A DNA stretch of 13,451 nucleotides, taken from the NCBI GenBank assembly GCA_030838885.1, contig JAUZEU010000057.1, positions 1 through 13,451 of the forward strand. Reading direction: 5' to 3'. This stretch comes from Bryobacterales bacterium (GTDB taxonomy: Bacteria > Acidobacteriota > Terriglobia > Bryobacterales > Bryobacteraceae). The notes beneath the pieces are model-generated. The model was not told the DNA's origin. It saw only the letters and a list, made by a program, of their open reading frames with translations, and searched no databases. This document shows positions 1 through 6,472 of the stretch, one piece after another. Both the position numbers and the translations under genes were made by a program. How positions within the stretch are numbered: the stretch's first letter is position 1; each line of letters begins with the position of its first letter.

Positions 1-111
1 ACTGCAACCGTCGATTCCATTGTGGCCAAACTCGCCCGTTGCCGCCAAACCCTCGAACAGATCCAGCCTGGTTGCACTAACCCGAAACGCCGTAAACGTT
101 TGTCCAGCTAA
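1..111 (+). CDS. C-terminal tail of an unidentified protein, cut by the window edge
   Basis: Frame 1 is open from the first base to a TAA at 109-111 and encodes 36 residues, with no start codon inside the window. The tail is helix-like and ends in a strongly basic stretch (PKRRKRLSS). It also has two cysteines (ARCRQ and PGCTN). Such basic tails are common at the ends of IS transposases, and the surroundings are rich in IS debris, so a transposase C-terminus is plausible. No catalytic motif is visible and I do not recognise the family. It could also be a chance open frame. Confidence 0.4.
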   Translation, partial: TATVDSIVAKLARCRQTLEQIQPGCTNPKRRKRLSS

Positions 112-706
112 TTCGCGGACACTACACTAGCCATTCGCGTTCCGCACCCTCGGGAATCCGGTGCCATCGGAAGCAATGGCGCCATTCGAGTTATCAGCCA
201 TTCCCCTTCCTCGGAGCCGGCAGAAGATCTGCCATCCCATTCTCTAGGCCGCAATCCTTTCTGCCGAAAGCGTGCTGAGCTCGTGTGTCACCCGTTCATA
301 CCGTCCTCGACCAGTGGTGCAATCCGCGTTCGTGGCATTGCGAGCATTCCAATTCATCTCCGGCGATGCCGTCTTCCGGATATAGAATCTGTTTTGCTTT
401 GGCAATGAGCAAGACCAATTGCTCGGTAGAGAGTTCTCTCAAATCAATGATCGTGCCTTCCTCCTCTCCCTAAATCGATGCTTTGAATGGAGCGACGCGC
501 GGCCTGGATACGCTCCTCGTCCGTTCGAAATCGGGATCGTGCCCGCGGCATGTTTGCGTCGCCCAACAGGAGCCTCTGGCGCGGTCTTCACGGTGGTGCC
601 CGGCCCACCAACTTCATCCGCCGCAGGATGCCCAAGGGGGCTGCCACGCCTCACGCGGCATACTTGTGAAGACAGGAGTCGATGCGCGAACGTCAGTATC
701 GAACTC
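112..706. other. Gene-poor stretch between the left-edge gene tail and the PEP-CTERM gene
   Basis: I see no convincing intact gene in these roughly 600 bases. Long open frames exist on both strands, but their translations are rich in Arg, Ser and Pro and look like GC-driven shadows. Two things stand out. A perfect 12-bp palindrome, AATGGCGCCATT, lies at 175-186. A decayed-looking small coding stretch lies on the minus strand at 296-551 and is listed separately. No tRNA, rRNA or strong terminator is apparent. Confidence 0.5.
296..551 (-). pseudogene. Possible frameshifted small gene of about 80 residues
   Basis: Two adjoining minus-strand frames read like one protein broken by a single frameshift. 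The first starts at ATG 549-551 (MPRARSRFRTDEERIQAARR...) and stops at TGA 444-446. The second is open from 469 to a TGA at 296-298 and reads IIDLRELSTEQLVLLIAKAK, then ends with a CxxC-type segment (ELECSQCHERGLHHW) that could bind zinc. The amphipathic helix and the Cys/His cluster look more protein-like than other frames here. An AGGAGG lies at 460-465, so the second frame could instead be a separate coupled gene starting at a rare codon (ATT 446-448 or TTG 440-442). The family is not recognised. Confidence 0.3.
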
Positions 707-1600
707 TTAAACATTTCTCGGATCCTGTAGTGGCCGTGCAGTCTTCGCTCGCCGAAGAATAATGGGACCGAATAAAGTAAACCCGAGCGTGCACAGGACA
801 AATGAGGAAGCCTCAGGCACGACACCATTTTGCGTGTATCCTGTTCCCGAAGCGGATCTGAACGTCACTTCGGTCACCGGGTTCATTTGAGCGTCAAACA
901 CATGTAGCCCAGAAAGTATCAATGTGTCGCTGAAATCGGCCATCGCCGATCCTGAACCAGAAAAGCCACTCAAATATCCATAAAGATTATCGGCCCTGAG
1001 GGAAACCTGAAGCGCGAATGGCTGGCCATAGGTGAACGTAAAGGGCTGGGGGAATCCAAATGTTCCCGATGCAGAAGCAGTAAAGTCATCCCCCTGACAA
1101 TTCCCGGGCGGCTGGGTGGGGCCCGCACATGCGCCAACAGCAGCTGATCCAATGCCCGGCCCTGAAGCATTGATGAAACCATCCAAAGCGAAATTGATGA
1201 CCAAGAGCCCGGTAGAACCCTGAAATGGGGAAAAATCAATGGTCACTACATCTTGAAAAAATGCCTGAGAAGATAAATATGAATATGGGCCTGAAGATGA
1301 ATAGGTCGAACTTGCAGACGCTCGCAGCACGCCGAATCCAGACTTAGCGGAACCATTCGCGGAAAGGTTGAAACCTGCTTGTGCAAACGTTTGATTCAAC
1401 GAGGCGGAGAGATTATCAGACGCATATCCTTCCGCCAGACAGGATGCGGGGGAGCTGACGATGGCAACACAAGCCGCCACGGTGGCCCCCTGAAACGAAA
1501 TAAGACCACCAAATAATCTGCTGTCGCCAAAAATAGTGAGAGTCATCGCTAACAAGATAGGCGCGCACTTCAGACGGCGGATTTCTGCAGAGTATGTCAT
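707..1600 (-). CDS. Secreted PEP-CTERM-like exported protein
   Basis: This 297-residue protein has the build of an exosortase substrate. It has an N-terminal basic and hydrophobic stretch consistent with a Sec signal (MTYSAEIRRLKCAPILLAMT), then a long Ser/Gly/Ala/Phe-rich, low-Lys body likely to be beta-rich. Its C-terminus has the PEP-CTERM layout: motif VVPEASSF at about residue 262, a hydrophobic segment (LCTLGFTLFG) and a basic patch (RRAK). In this family the C-terminus directs sorting and cleavage by exosortase at the inner membrane, and the protein is then exported to the cell surface or matrix. The third motif residue here is Ala rather than Pro, and about 12 residues follow the basic patch. 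The start is supported by AGGAG at 1606-1610, five bases from the ATG. The body has no recognisable enzyme motif. It stands alone, with no exosortase gene nearby. Confidence 0.75.
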   Translation of the reverse strand: MTYSAEIRRLKCAPILLAMTLTIFGDSRLFGGLISFQGATVAACVAIVSSPASCLAEGYASDNLSASLNQTFAQAGFNLSANGSAKSGFGVLRASASSTYSSSGPYSYLSSQAFFQDVVTIDFSPFQGSTGLLVINFALDGFINASGPGIGSAAVGACAGPTQPPGNCQGDDFTASASGTFGFPQPFTFTYGQPFALQVSLRADNLYGYLSGFSGSGSAMADFSDTLILSGLHVFDAQMNPVTEVTFRSASGTGYTQNGVVPEASSFVLCTLGFTLFGPIILRRAKTARPLQDPRNV

Positions 1601-1836
1601 CGGGACTCCTTTGTTATTTGGAAATTGTTGGAGAAGAGTATACCTGAAACAGGGGCGCCAAGGTTAACCGTTTGCTCACCATCGGAAGAAGCCCAAATCC
1701 TCTATAGCGTGTCAGGGCATCAAGGACCAGTCTGCCAGAGGTGACTACGCACCGAACCATGCAGCTGTCGCGCGGCACTTAAATGGGTCATCCTCACTTT
1801 GTGGGCTGCATCGTGGCGCTGTGCTCCACTTGCAGA

Positions 1837-2016
1837 ATGACAGAAACGTTTCGTATCGGCAGCGCTGCCGACATTCAGGTTACGAACGTTGTTGAAAGTG
1901 GTGGTTCTCTGGTTGTGAGCGGAGTAAGCTCGGGATCGAACCAATGTCCCGATTGCGGCGAGCCTTCCAGCCGCGGCAAGGGAGTGTACATGCGGCATCT
2001 GCAGGATTTGCGAGTG
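1837..2016 (+). pseudogene. ISL3-family transposase, N-terminal fragment
   Basis: From ATG 1837 the frame reads MTETFRIGSAADIQVTNVV, then SGSNQCPDCGEPSSRGKGVY and MRHLQDLRV. The CPDCG pair followed by a Tyr-x-Arg-x-Leu-x-Asp-Leu segment is the start of the zinc-ribbon DNA-binding domain of ISL3-family transposases. About 60 residues of a protein normally near 400 remain. At about 2011-2018 the sequence passes directly into IS66 transposase in another frame, so the rest of the ISL3 protein, including its catalytic core, is absent. The open frame runs on to 2115 but that extension is not ISL3 sequence. It can be also read from an ATG at 1783. It should be non-functional as a transposase. Confidence 0.6.
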
Positions 2017-2681
2017 ACGGTTATGCCGCATACGACCATACGGGCGGTGCGGGCATGGTGCATGCTGCTTGTTGGGCGCATGCGCGCAGAAAGGTATTCG
2101 ACGCACTCCAGCTGAATCCGGATGACAGCGCCGCCCGTCGGCTGGTGGGGCGGATCGATGATCTTTTCGCGGTTGATGCCGAAGCCCGTCATACAGGCAT
2201 GGATCATGAGGCGCGCCATGCTTTGCGTCAGGAGAGGTCCGGTCCTCTGCTCGAAATCATCAGGGAAGAGATGAAGGCCGCGCAGCTCGTGACGCTGCCT
2301 GCCAGCGCACTGGGAAAAGCTGTCAGCTACTCGCTGTCGCTGTGGCATAAACTCACCCGGTTCCTGGAACATCCGGAACTGGAACTGAGCAATAACCTGG
2401 CGGAGAACTCAATGCGCGGTGTGGCCCTGGGACGAAAGAACTGGATCCATGTGGGCAGCGAGAAAGCCGGGCCGAAGGTGGCGGCGATTCTGTCTGTTGT
2501 TGAAAGCTGCCGCAGGCTGGGGTTGCCCGTCCGCGAATACCTGGCCTCGATCCTGCCCGGCCTCGCCAGCCGCCCCGTTCAACACGTCAGTGAACTAACG
2601 CCCGCTGTCTGGGCTGCTTTCCGCCCCCTGACTCTGGCTCAGCTATCAGCCCTCAAGACCCGCCGTCAGCTATGCGTTTAG
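2014..2681 (+). pseudogene. tnpC: IS66-family transposase (TnpC), C-terminal part
   Basis: The frame reads DGYAAYDHTGGAGMVHAACW then AHARRKVFDALQLNP, which is the middle of the IS66 TnpC DDE transposase. Further on are the C-terminal hallmarks: ELSNNLAENSMRGVALGRKN, HVGSEKAGPKVAAILSVVES and GLPVREYLASILPGL. The stop is TAG 2679-2681. About 220 residues of a protein usually around 500 long survive. The N-terminal HTH/zinc-finger region and the first catalytic Asp are missing, and neither TnpA nor TnpB is present, so the copy is dead unless complemented in trans. The 5' side is replaced by an ISL3 fragment. The upstream open frame (from 1944) is a chimeric artefact of that junction. Confidence 0.85.
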
Positions 2682-2693
2682 TCTGACGCTTAC
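2681..2693 (+). repeat. IS66 right terminal inverted repeat (tip)
   Basis: Immediately after the transposase stop the sequence GTCTGACGCTTAC reads, on the minus strand, GTAAGCGTCAGAC. IS66-family elements begin with GTAA, usually GTAAGCG, so the element should end at 2693. The adjacent eight bases (GCTCTTTT, 2694-2701) would be one copy of the 8-bp target duplication. The other copy is not next to the scar because the left half of the element is lost. Confidence 0.65.
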
Positions 2694-2860
2694 GCTCTTT
2701 TCGGATCGATAGATGTCACTTCCAGATATGCGATTGGATGCTTTACATAGAAACGTGCAAACGGCGGCCGATACCGGATCTCTATAACGATGCCTCTCCA
2801 TGTAATCTCATAGCGCTGAGGCTCGCGCAAAAAGTTTTTTAAATCGAGATCCTCATCCAT
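2690..2860 (-). pseudogene. Small unknown protein truncated by the IS66 insertion
   Basis: From ATG 2858-2860 the frame encodes 56 residues: MDEDLDLKNFLREPQRYEI, a strand-rich middle (TWRGIVIEIRYRP) and an end at LEVTSIDPKRA. The stop codon TAA at 2690-2692 belongs to the GTAAGCG tip of the IS66 element, and the final Ala codon straddles the junction, so the natural C-terminus is missing. It begins 11 bases after the restriction endonuclease stop and is the probable third gene of that operon. No good Shine-Dalgarno is visible, so translation may depend on coupling. A start 81 bases upstream (2941) is possible but would overlap the endonuclease. I do not know the function; it is not a Vsr repair endonuclease, the usual companion of Dcm-type methylases. 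Confidence 0.6.
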
Positions 2861-2871
2861 ACACGATGGGT

Positions 2872-4050
2872 TCACGAACTGGTGAGCTGCTGCTTTACGG
2901 TTTCGATGAAGCCCTGAACATCCATTAATGCCGGTTGCCACGCCTTTGGATATTTGCTGTGCAGCGTCTTCGGCACGACAAGCGAGACCCGGGCGTCCTG
3001 CATTTCTTTCAGTTGATTGCCCGTGATGCCCTGCTGCAGCGTAAGAATATGTTTCGACTGCACCCGACGCCCTTCATTGAGAACTTGCCGCCAGCGGTCC
3101 TTACACGTTGTTTTCAGACCGATCACGAACAGTCTGTTCTCCGGCCAGGAGGCGTCCATGTAAGCCTTTTCGCTGGGGATAAGAATGTCCGGCCTTCCGT
3201 CCATTCCCAGCGCTGGCCGCATTTTGTGAGGAACGCCGGCCTCCGTGAGTATGTGCTCGACATGGTTTTCGAACGAGCGCCCGGCGCGGGCTTTACGGCG
3301 GTTCAAAATGCTCAGGGCCGTTTGGATAAATTCGTCGATGTTCTTGAAAAGCCGCCCCGCCACTACGTTCTGGCAAACAATGCGCTCAACTGACTGGAAG
3401 AGGTGATATTCGGTTTCAATGGCGCGCATGAGCGCCTCATCTGGCGGCAGCTCAGAAAACTTCTTTAGGCACGTCTGCAAAATCTTCCGTGTGACGTCGG
3501 AGAATACTTCACCAGAAGGAAAGTTTGTAAAGCCGGCGGATGCCTCGCGGATCAAACGATCGATACAATCGTCTTCCGCTTCAACAATGATCGCCACGCC
3601 GTTCTGATAGACGCCCCAGTTTTCAAAAGCTTCGACGCCGAGGGCGCTCTGAAGTTCTTCGATGTCCTCGTCGTAATCCAGAACATAAGCGATGAACTCG
3701 GTGAGTGACTTTGGGATAAGAACCAGCAGGTCGCCCACCATATCCTCGTTTAGAAATGGGAAGTCCCGGCCAAAACGGGTCAGCCGGTATTCACGTTTGG
3801 CCGCCCCATACCAAGTAATCATTGAATCCGTGATCCGACCATCCTGCCAGAGGATCGAAACCGGGTGTTTGTCGTTTCTCCCCGCTTGTGGGGGATGGGG
3901 TGTGTACATCTCCCAAACCGAAACCGGCATGTAAAAGCCGCACTGATGACTTCCGGTCAGGCCAGCGTCATTGGGGGAGATGAATTTCAGAAGCGCATTG
4001 CCGTAACGCATGGCGTCTTCTATGGCGCGTTGGCAATGCGGCGAAGTCAC
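2872..4050 (-). CDS. EcoRII-type (type IIE) restriction endonuclease
   Basis: This 392-residue protein is close to the length of EcoRII (about 400). EcoRII cleaves before CCWGG and needs a second copy of the site bound at an N-terminal effector domain. The C-terminal third carries the EcoRII catalytic fold: SFENHVEHILTEAGVPHKMR, GRPDILIPSEKAY, then GLKTTCKDRWRQVLNE. The key residues are Asp288, Tyr297, Lys313 and Lys317. The Tyr-16-Lys-4-Lys spacing equals that of EcoRII Tyr308/Lys324/Lys328. The N-terminal 200 residues fit the effector-binding domain but are more divergent. The ATG overlaps the methyltransferase stop by four bases (4047-4050), so the two are translationally coupled with the protective enzyme made first. 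Nothing suggests inactivation. Specificity for CCWGG is inferred from the family and from the methyltransferase. Confidence 0.93.
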   Translation of the reverse strand: MTSPHCQRAIEDAMRYGNALLKFISPNDAGLTGSHQCGFYMPVSVWEMYTPHPPQAGRNDKHPVSILWQDGRITDSMITWYGAAKREYRLTRFGRDFPFLNEDMVGDLLVLIPKSLTEFIAYVLDYDEDIEELQSALGVEAFENWGVYQNGVAIIVEAEDDCIDRLIREASAGFTNFPSGEVFSDVTRKILQTCLKKFSELPPDEALMRAIETEYHLFQSVERIVCQNVVAGRLFKNIDEFIQTALSILNRRKARAGRSFENHVEHILTEAGVPHKMRPALGMDGRPDILIPSEKAYMDASWPENRLFVIGLKTTCKDRWRQVLNEGRRVQSKHILTLQQGITGNQLKEMQDARVSLVVPKTLHSKYPKAWQPALMDVQGFIETVKQQLTSS

Positions 4051-5258
4051 GCGCTAATCTTCCTCTTTGCGGGCGCCCTCCGGAACAGGCTCTCTTCCTG
4101 GGAGAGCTTCCAGAACATAATTTTTATGATCTGCTTTCCGACAGCCTCTACAACCTTTGGCACAACCGCATTCCCGAATTGCCGATAGGCCTGGGTGTCT
4201 GAAACAACGATCTTCTTTTCGTCAAAGCCCATCAGGCGGGTACATTCGAGGGGCGTAAGCCTTCGAGGCGCTTTCCCTTTACCTTGCGGAATGAGAATTT
4301 CCGAGCCGTCTTTGTAGTAGCGGGCGCTGAGCGTCCGGGAAATGCCCATTGGATCTACGAGACCGAACCCAAAACCGTTGCCTTTGGCTCGGTGCCCTTC
4401 CGCGTAACGTTGCAGATAATTCCAGAGGTGCTCTGTGAGAGTGTATTTCGGATCTGGGCAAGGTTCCAGAATGTCGATTAACCTGGGTCTGTTGCCCCCA
4501 GGGGTTTGCGGAAACTCAAATGGCGGCTTTTGGGGAAAGGCCTTCTTGTCGAAGCAAACGATATACACGCGCTCGCGATGCTGCGGGACCCAGCCGGCGG
4601 CGTCGATGACCTTATCGAAAATCCAATAGTTGAGCTCGTCTAAGCGCTCTTGTATCACCTGCCACGTCCGACCCTTGTCGTGCGACTTCAGGTTTTTCAC
4701 GTTCTCCAAAAAAAGCACAGCAGGGCGCTTCGCCTCGATGATAGTGGCGAGCTGGAAGAAAAGATTTCCCTGGGTCACGCATTTGAAGCCGTGAGCCATC
4801 CCGAGACTTTGCCTCTTTGAGACGCCCGCAATCGAGAACGGCTGACAGGGGAAGCCTGCGGCGAGAACATCATGGTTCGGAATATCCGAGATCTTAAGTT
4901 CACGGATATCATCGTGTGGAACGTCGCCATACCAAGCCTCGTAAGTCCTCTGCGAGTACTTGTCCCACTCACATGAAAAGCGACACCTTCCGCCGAGCTT
5001 CTCCAGTGCGCTCCGAAACCCTCCAATGCCGGCAAAGAGATCAATAAAAGTGAACGGCAAACTTTGTGAAACAGTCTTCTCCACTAGCTTCGGCTGGCCT
5101 GAAAACAGCGGCAGTTTGAGTTCGATATCGGCCTCAACGGCCTTGTCGAGAATAGACAACACCACTTCTTGCTGAGTCATGTTGTGCTGATTTCTCTGCT
5201 GGTCAATCCACAGGCAGACATCGGGTGGAACGTTGCGGACCAGTAGTTGTTTATTCAT
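4047..5258 (-). CDS. Dcm/EcoRII-type DNA (cytosine-5) methyltransferase with N-terminal RHH-like domain
   Basis: This 403-residue enzyme transfers a methyl group from S-adenosylmethionine to cytosine C5. Motifs in order are I (FIDLFAGIGGFRSALEKLGG), IV (AAGFPCQPFSIAG, catalytic Cys), VI (LFLENVKNL), VIII (WVPQHRERVYIV), and IX-X (RRLTPLECTRLMGF and YRQFGNAVVPKVVEAVGKQI). The target-recognition region contains KGNGFGFGLV and SRTLSARYYKDGSEILI, matching Dcm and M.EcoRII, so the predicted site is CCWGG. Residues 1-45 (LLVRNVPPDVCLWIDQQ, then MTQQEVVLSILDKAVE) have the strand-helix-helix pattern of ribbon-helix-helix proteins such as FitA/Arc. That suggests autoregulation through the repeats upstream. 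The start is fixed by GGGAGGAG just before the ATG. It is the first gene of the operon with the endonuclease. Confidence 0.95.
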   Translation of the reverse strand: MNKQLLVRNVPPDVCLWIDQQRNQHNMTQQEVVLSILDKAVEADIELKLPLFSGQPKLVEKTVSQSLPFTFIDLFAGIGGFRSALEKLGGRCRFSCEWDKYSQRTYEAWYGDVPHDDIRELKISDIPNHDVLAAGFPCQPFSIAGVSKRQSLGMAHGFKCVTQGNLFFQLATIIEAKRPAVLFLENVKNLKSHDKGRTWQVIQERLDELNYWIFDKVIDAAGWVPQHRERVYIVCFDKKAFPQKPPFEFPQTPGGNRPRLIDILEPCPDPKYTLTEHLWNYLQRYAEGHRAKGNGFGFGLVDPMGISRTLSARYYKDGSEILIPQGKGKAPRRLTPLECTRLMGFDEKKIVVSDTQAYRQFGNAVVPKVVEAVGKQIIKIMFWKLSQEESLFRRAPAKRKISA

Positions 5259-5310
5259 TTCGCTCCTCCCAAAAGGGAAAGTCTGATAGCACGTTCCTCA
5301 CGTGATAGCA
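5259..5310 (-). promoter_or_regulatory. Control region of the restriction-modification operon: SD plus inverted and direct repeats
   Basis: Reading toward the methyltransferase there is a strong Shine-Dalgarno (GGGAGGAG) directly before its ATG. About 30-50 bases upstream of the ATG, two direct copies of TGATAGCA lie at 5284-5291 and 5303-5310, 19 bp apart. They enclose an inverted repeat, CACGT-TCCTC-ACGTG (5290-5294 and 5300-5304). Ribbon-helix-helix repressors typically bind pairs of short sites like these, so this is a likely operator for the N-terminal domain of the methyltransferase itself. Exact -35 and -10 boxes are not clear. Confidence 0.55.
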
Positions 5311-5317
5311 AAATTTC

Positions 5318-5330
5318 CCAGGCCCCCTGG
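5318..5330. promoter_or_regulatory. Paired CCWGG sites upstream of the CCWGG methyltransferase
   Basis: CCAGG (5318-5322) and CCTGG (5326-5330) form an inverted pair with a 3-bp spacer, just upstream of the repeats that precede the methyltransferase gene. They match the site predicted for this restriction-modification system. Methylation of cognate sites in the control region is a known way for such systems to sense their own activity (for example CfrBI). Here that is inference. Confidence 0.4.
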
Positions 5331-5690
5331 TCCACTAGTCTACTACGGCTATAAAACGTAATTGGGGAGAACTGTTTTGACTGCGCCGGATGCCGGCCAG
5401 TGTCAGCTCACCGCGGTTTCGTCGTCAGGCGGTCATATCCGCTGGCCGTATGGTTCGCCGCGATCGCCGAGACGCGCCACTGGATAGAGCCCGCCGCAGG
5501 CCGCTGTCGGCAACGGTGGTCAGGTGCGCCGCAATGGTCTCCGGAAGTGCAGGAAGTGGTTACTGATCTGCATGACCCTGAGCCAGACACGTGGCGAATT
5601 GATGTCCGATTAGTTCTTGCGGCTCTCGCCGGAACGTGCCAAGGCACTGACCAACCAAGGACCTGCGGGGCGCTGCCCCTGTGCGATCAA

Positions 5691-5734
5691 GGGCGGGCCC
5701 CTTCGGGGTTTTGGTTCCTCCCGCCCCGCGCGGG
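5691..5734. repeat. Nested GC-rich stems
   Basis: GGGCGGG (5691-5697) pairs with CCCGCCC (5720-5726). Inside it CCCC-TTC-GGGG (5698-5708) forms a second stem followed by TTTT, which on the plus strand resembles a weak intrinsic terminator. CCCGCGCGGG (5725-5734) is a perfect palindrome directly adjoining. The cluster could extrude as a cruciform or fold when single-stranded. Confidence 0.55.
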
Positions 5735-5742
5735 CACCCACC

Positions 5743-5759
5743 AAAAAACGCTGCGCGTT
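5743..5759 (-). terminator. Possible intrinsic terminator for the HU transcript
   Basis: On the minus strand AACGC-GCA-GCGTT is followed by a run of six T (5748-5743). The stem is only five pairs long and lies about 230 bases after the HU stop codon, so it may be a terminator or only part of the structured region. Confidence 0.35.
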
Positions 5760-5805
5760 CTCAACCCCTGCTCTTTGCCTCCCCGGACTTCGCCAGCCGG
5801 GCAGG

Positions 5806-5825
5806 TTTGCATCTTCCGATGCAAA
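5806..5825. repeat. Perfect 8-bp inverted repeat with TTCC loop
   Basis: TTTGCATC (5806-5813) and GATGCAAA (5818-5825) are exact inverted copies around the loop TTCC, extendable by a wobble and a further G-C pair. No T-run follows on either strand, so it is not an ordinary terminator. It lies 160 bases downstream of the HU gene and may be an RNA hairpin or a protein-binding site. Confidence 0.55.
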
Positions 5826-5986
5826 TCCCAGCCCATTGCCGGAAACGGCCCCGCATCGCCCGCAGAATTTGCTGCCGGGCGGGGTTATCCGCCGGACGGC
5901 AGATCAGGAGAGATCAGGGTTCCTGCTGTGACCCGCCGGTCCGCAAATCAGCCGCGCAGGCGGCACATCGGAACGCAGGCAGGTAC

Positions 5987-6286
5987 TCAGGCAGGCTGTC
6001 CGGTTGCCTGCAGCTGTCCGACCTTTTCCGTCAGCTCTTTTCCGGGTTTAAAGCCGGCGTCCCGCTTCGCCGCGATCGCGATGGTTTCTCCGGTGCGCGG
6101 ATTCCGTCCCTGCCGCGCCTTCTTCTCCTTCACGACGAAGCTGCCGAATCCCCGCAGATCCACCCGCTCATTGGCCTGCAGCGTCGCTGCAATCGTCTCC
6201 AGCACCGCATCCACCACGGCTTCCACCTCTGCTTTTCCGTGACCCGTTTTCGCCGCTACCGCCTCGGTCAGTTGTGCTTTTGTCAT
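5987..6286 (-). CDS. HU-family nucleoid DNA-bending protein
   Basis: The product has 99 residues, near the usual 90 for HU/IHF proteins. These dimers bend DNA non-specifically and assist replication initiation, recombination and nucleoid packing. It starts MTKAQLTEAVAAKTGHGKAE and continues with the core RVDLRGFGSFVVKEKKARQG. The DNA-binding arm has the family signature GRNPRTGETIAIAAKR, then FKPGKELTEKV. A start at 6286 is preferred: a longer frame begins at 6340 but its 18 extra residues (MVREPVRRAGAATTLEER) are atypical, and GAAGAA precedes the chosen ATG at useful spacing. It lies downstream of the recombinase on the same strand, 186 bases apart, so it may have its own promoter. Its presence in an accessory block suggests it serves the element, for example recombinase or origin architecture. 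Confidence 0.93.
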   Translation of the reverse strand: MTKAQLTEAVAAKTGHGKAEVEAVVDAVLETIAATLQANERVDLRGFGSFVVKEKKARQGRNPRTGETIAIAAKRDAGFKPGKELTEKVGQLQATGQPA

Positions 6287-6472
6287 TCGTTCTTCAAGTG
6301 TAGTGGCTGCCCCGGCGCGTCTGACCGGTTCCCTCACCACGGTACTTTTGCGGGATCCACGACGGCAAAACCGAAGGGCTGCGCGAAGGCCGGAGTGCTG
6401 GCTGTGCGTTAATCCATTTCTTCAGGTTTGCAGTTCCAGCACATTGATTGCATTACCCAGAACACCCTTTTA

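Larger units (their letters stand above)
1837..2693 (+). mobile_element. Composite IS scar: ISL3 fragment fused to IS66 right end
   Basis: The block consists of an ISL3 transposase start and an IS66 transposase end with the IS66 right terminus preserved. The left limit is uncertain: I could not find an ISL3-type terminal inverted repeat or a direct repeat upstream of 1837. The fusion is best explained by one element inserting into the other followed by deletion, or by recombination between IS copies elsewhere before arrival here. It separates the PEP-CTERM gene from the restriction-modification operon, so it may mark an edge of transferred DNA. Confidence 0.65.
5346..5986. other. Palindrome-rich stretch without a convincing gene
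   Basis: About 640 bases between the restriction-modification control region and the HU gene hold several overlapping open frames on the plus strand, but their translations (rich in Arg, Pro, Ser, Cys) resemble no protein and look like GC-driven shadows. Instead the DNA is unusually structured. It has GCCGG-ATG-CCGGC (5385-5397), GGGGC-GCT-GCCCC (5667-5679), nested GC stems at 5691-5734, a short stem beside an A-run at 5743-5759, and an 8-bp hairpin at 5806-5825. A direct repeat AGATCAGG occurs twice near 5900. This could be a decayed gene, an origin or transfer site, or a transcription barrier. No iteron or relaxase nick site is recognised. Confidence 0.5.

Noticed and set aside
175..186. 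Perfect 12-bp palindrome AATGGCGCCATT as an operator
   Set aside because: It is isolated, with no neighbouring gene start or second copy. A single palindrome of this size can occur by chance, so it is noted only within the spacer entry.
191..197. Further TTATCAG copies (here and at about 1412) as extra recombinase sites
   Set aside because: A 7-base word is expected to appear once or twice in a window this size. Neither copy has an inverted partner across a 7-bp spacer.
439..828. 129-residue minus-strand open frame overlapping the end of the PEP-CTERM gene
   Set aside because: It overlaps the PEP-CTERM coding sequence in another frame and has no protein-like pattern.
6031..6038. GCTCTTTT matching the presumed 8-bp IS66 target duplication at 2694-2701
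   Set aside because: It is inside the intact HU gene, about 3.3 kb away with no IS66 end beside it, so it is a chance match.
5400..6412. Several long plus-strand open frames across the region upstream of and opposite to HU
   Set aside because: They overlap the certain HU gene on the other strand. Their translations are rich in Arg, Pro, Ser and Cys, and mutual overlap in different frames indicates GC-driven shadows.
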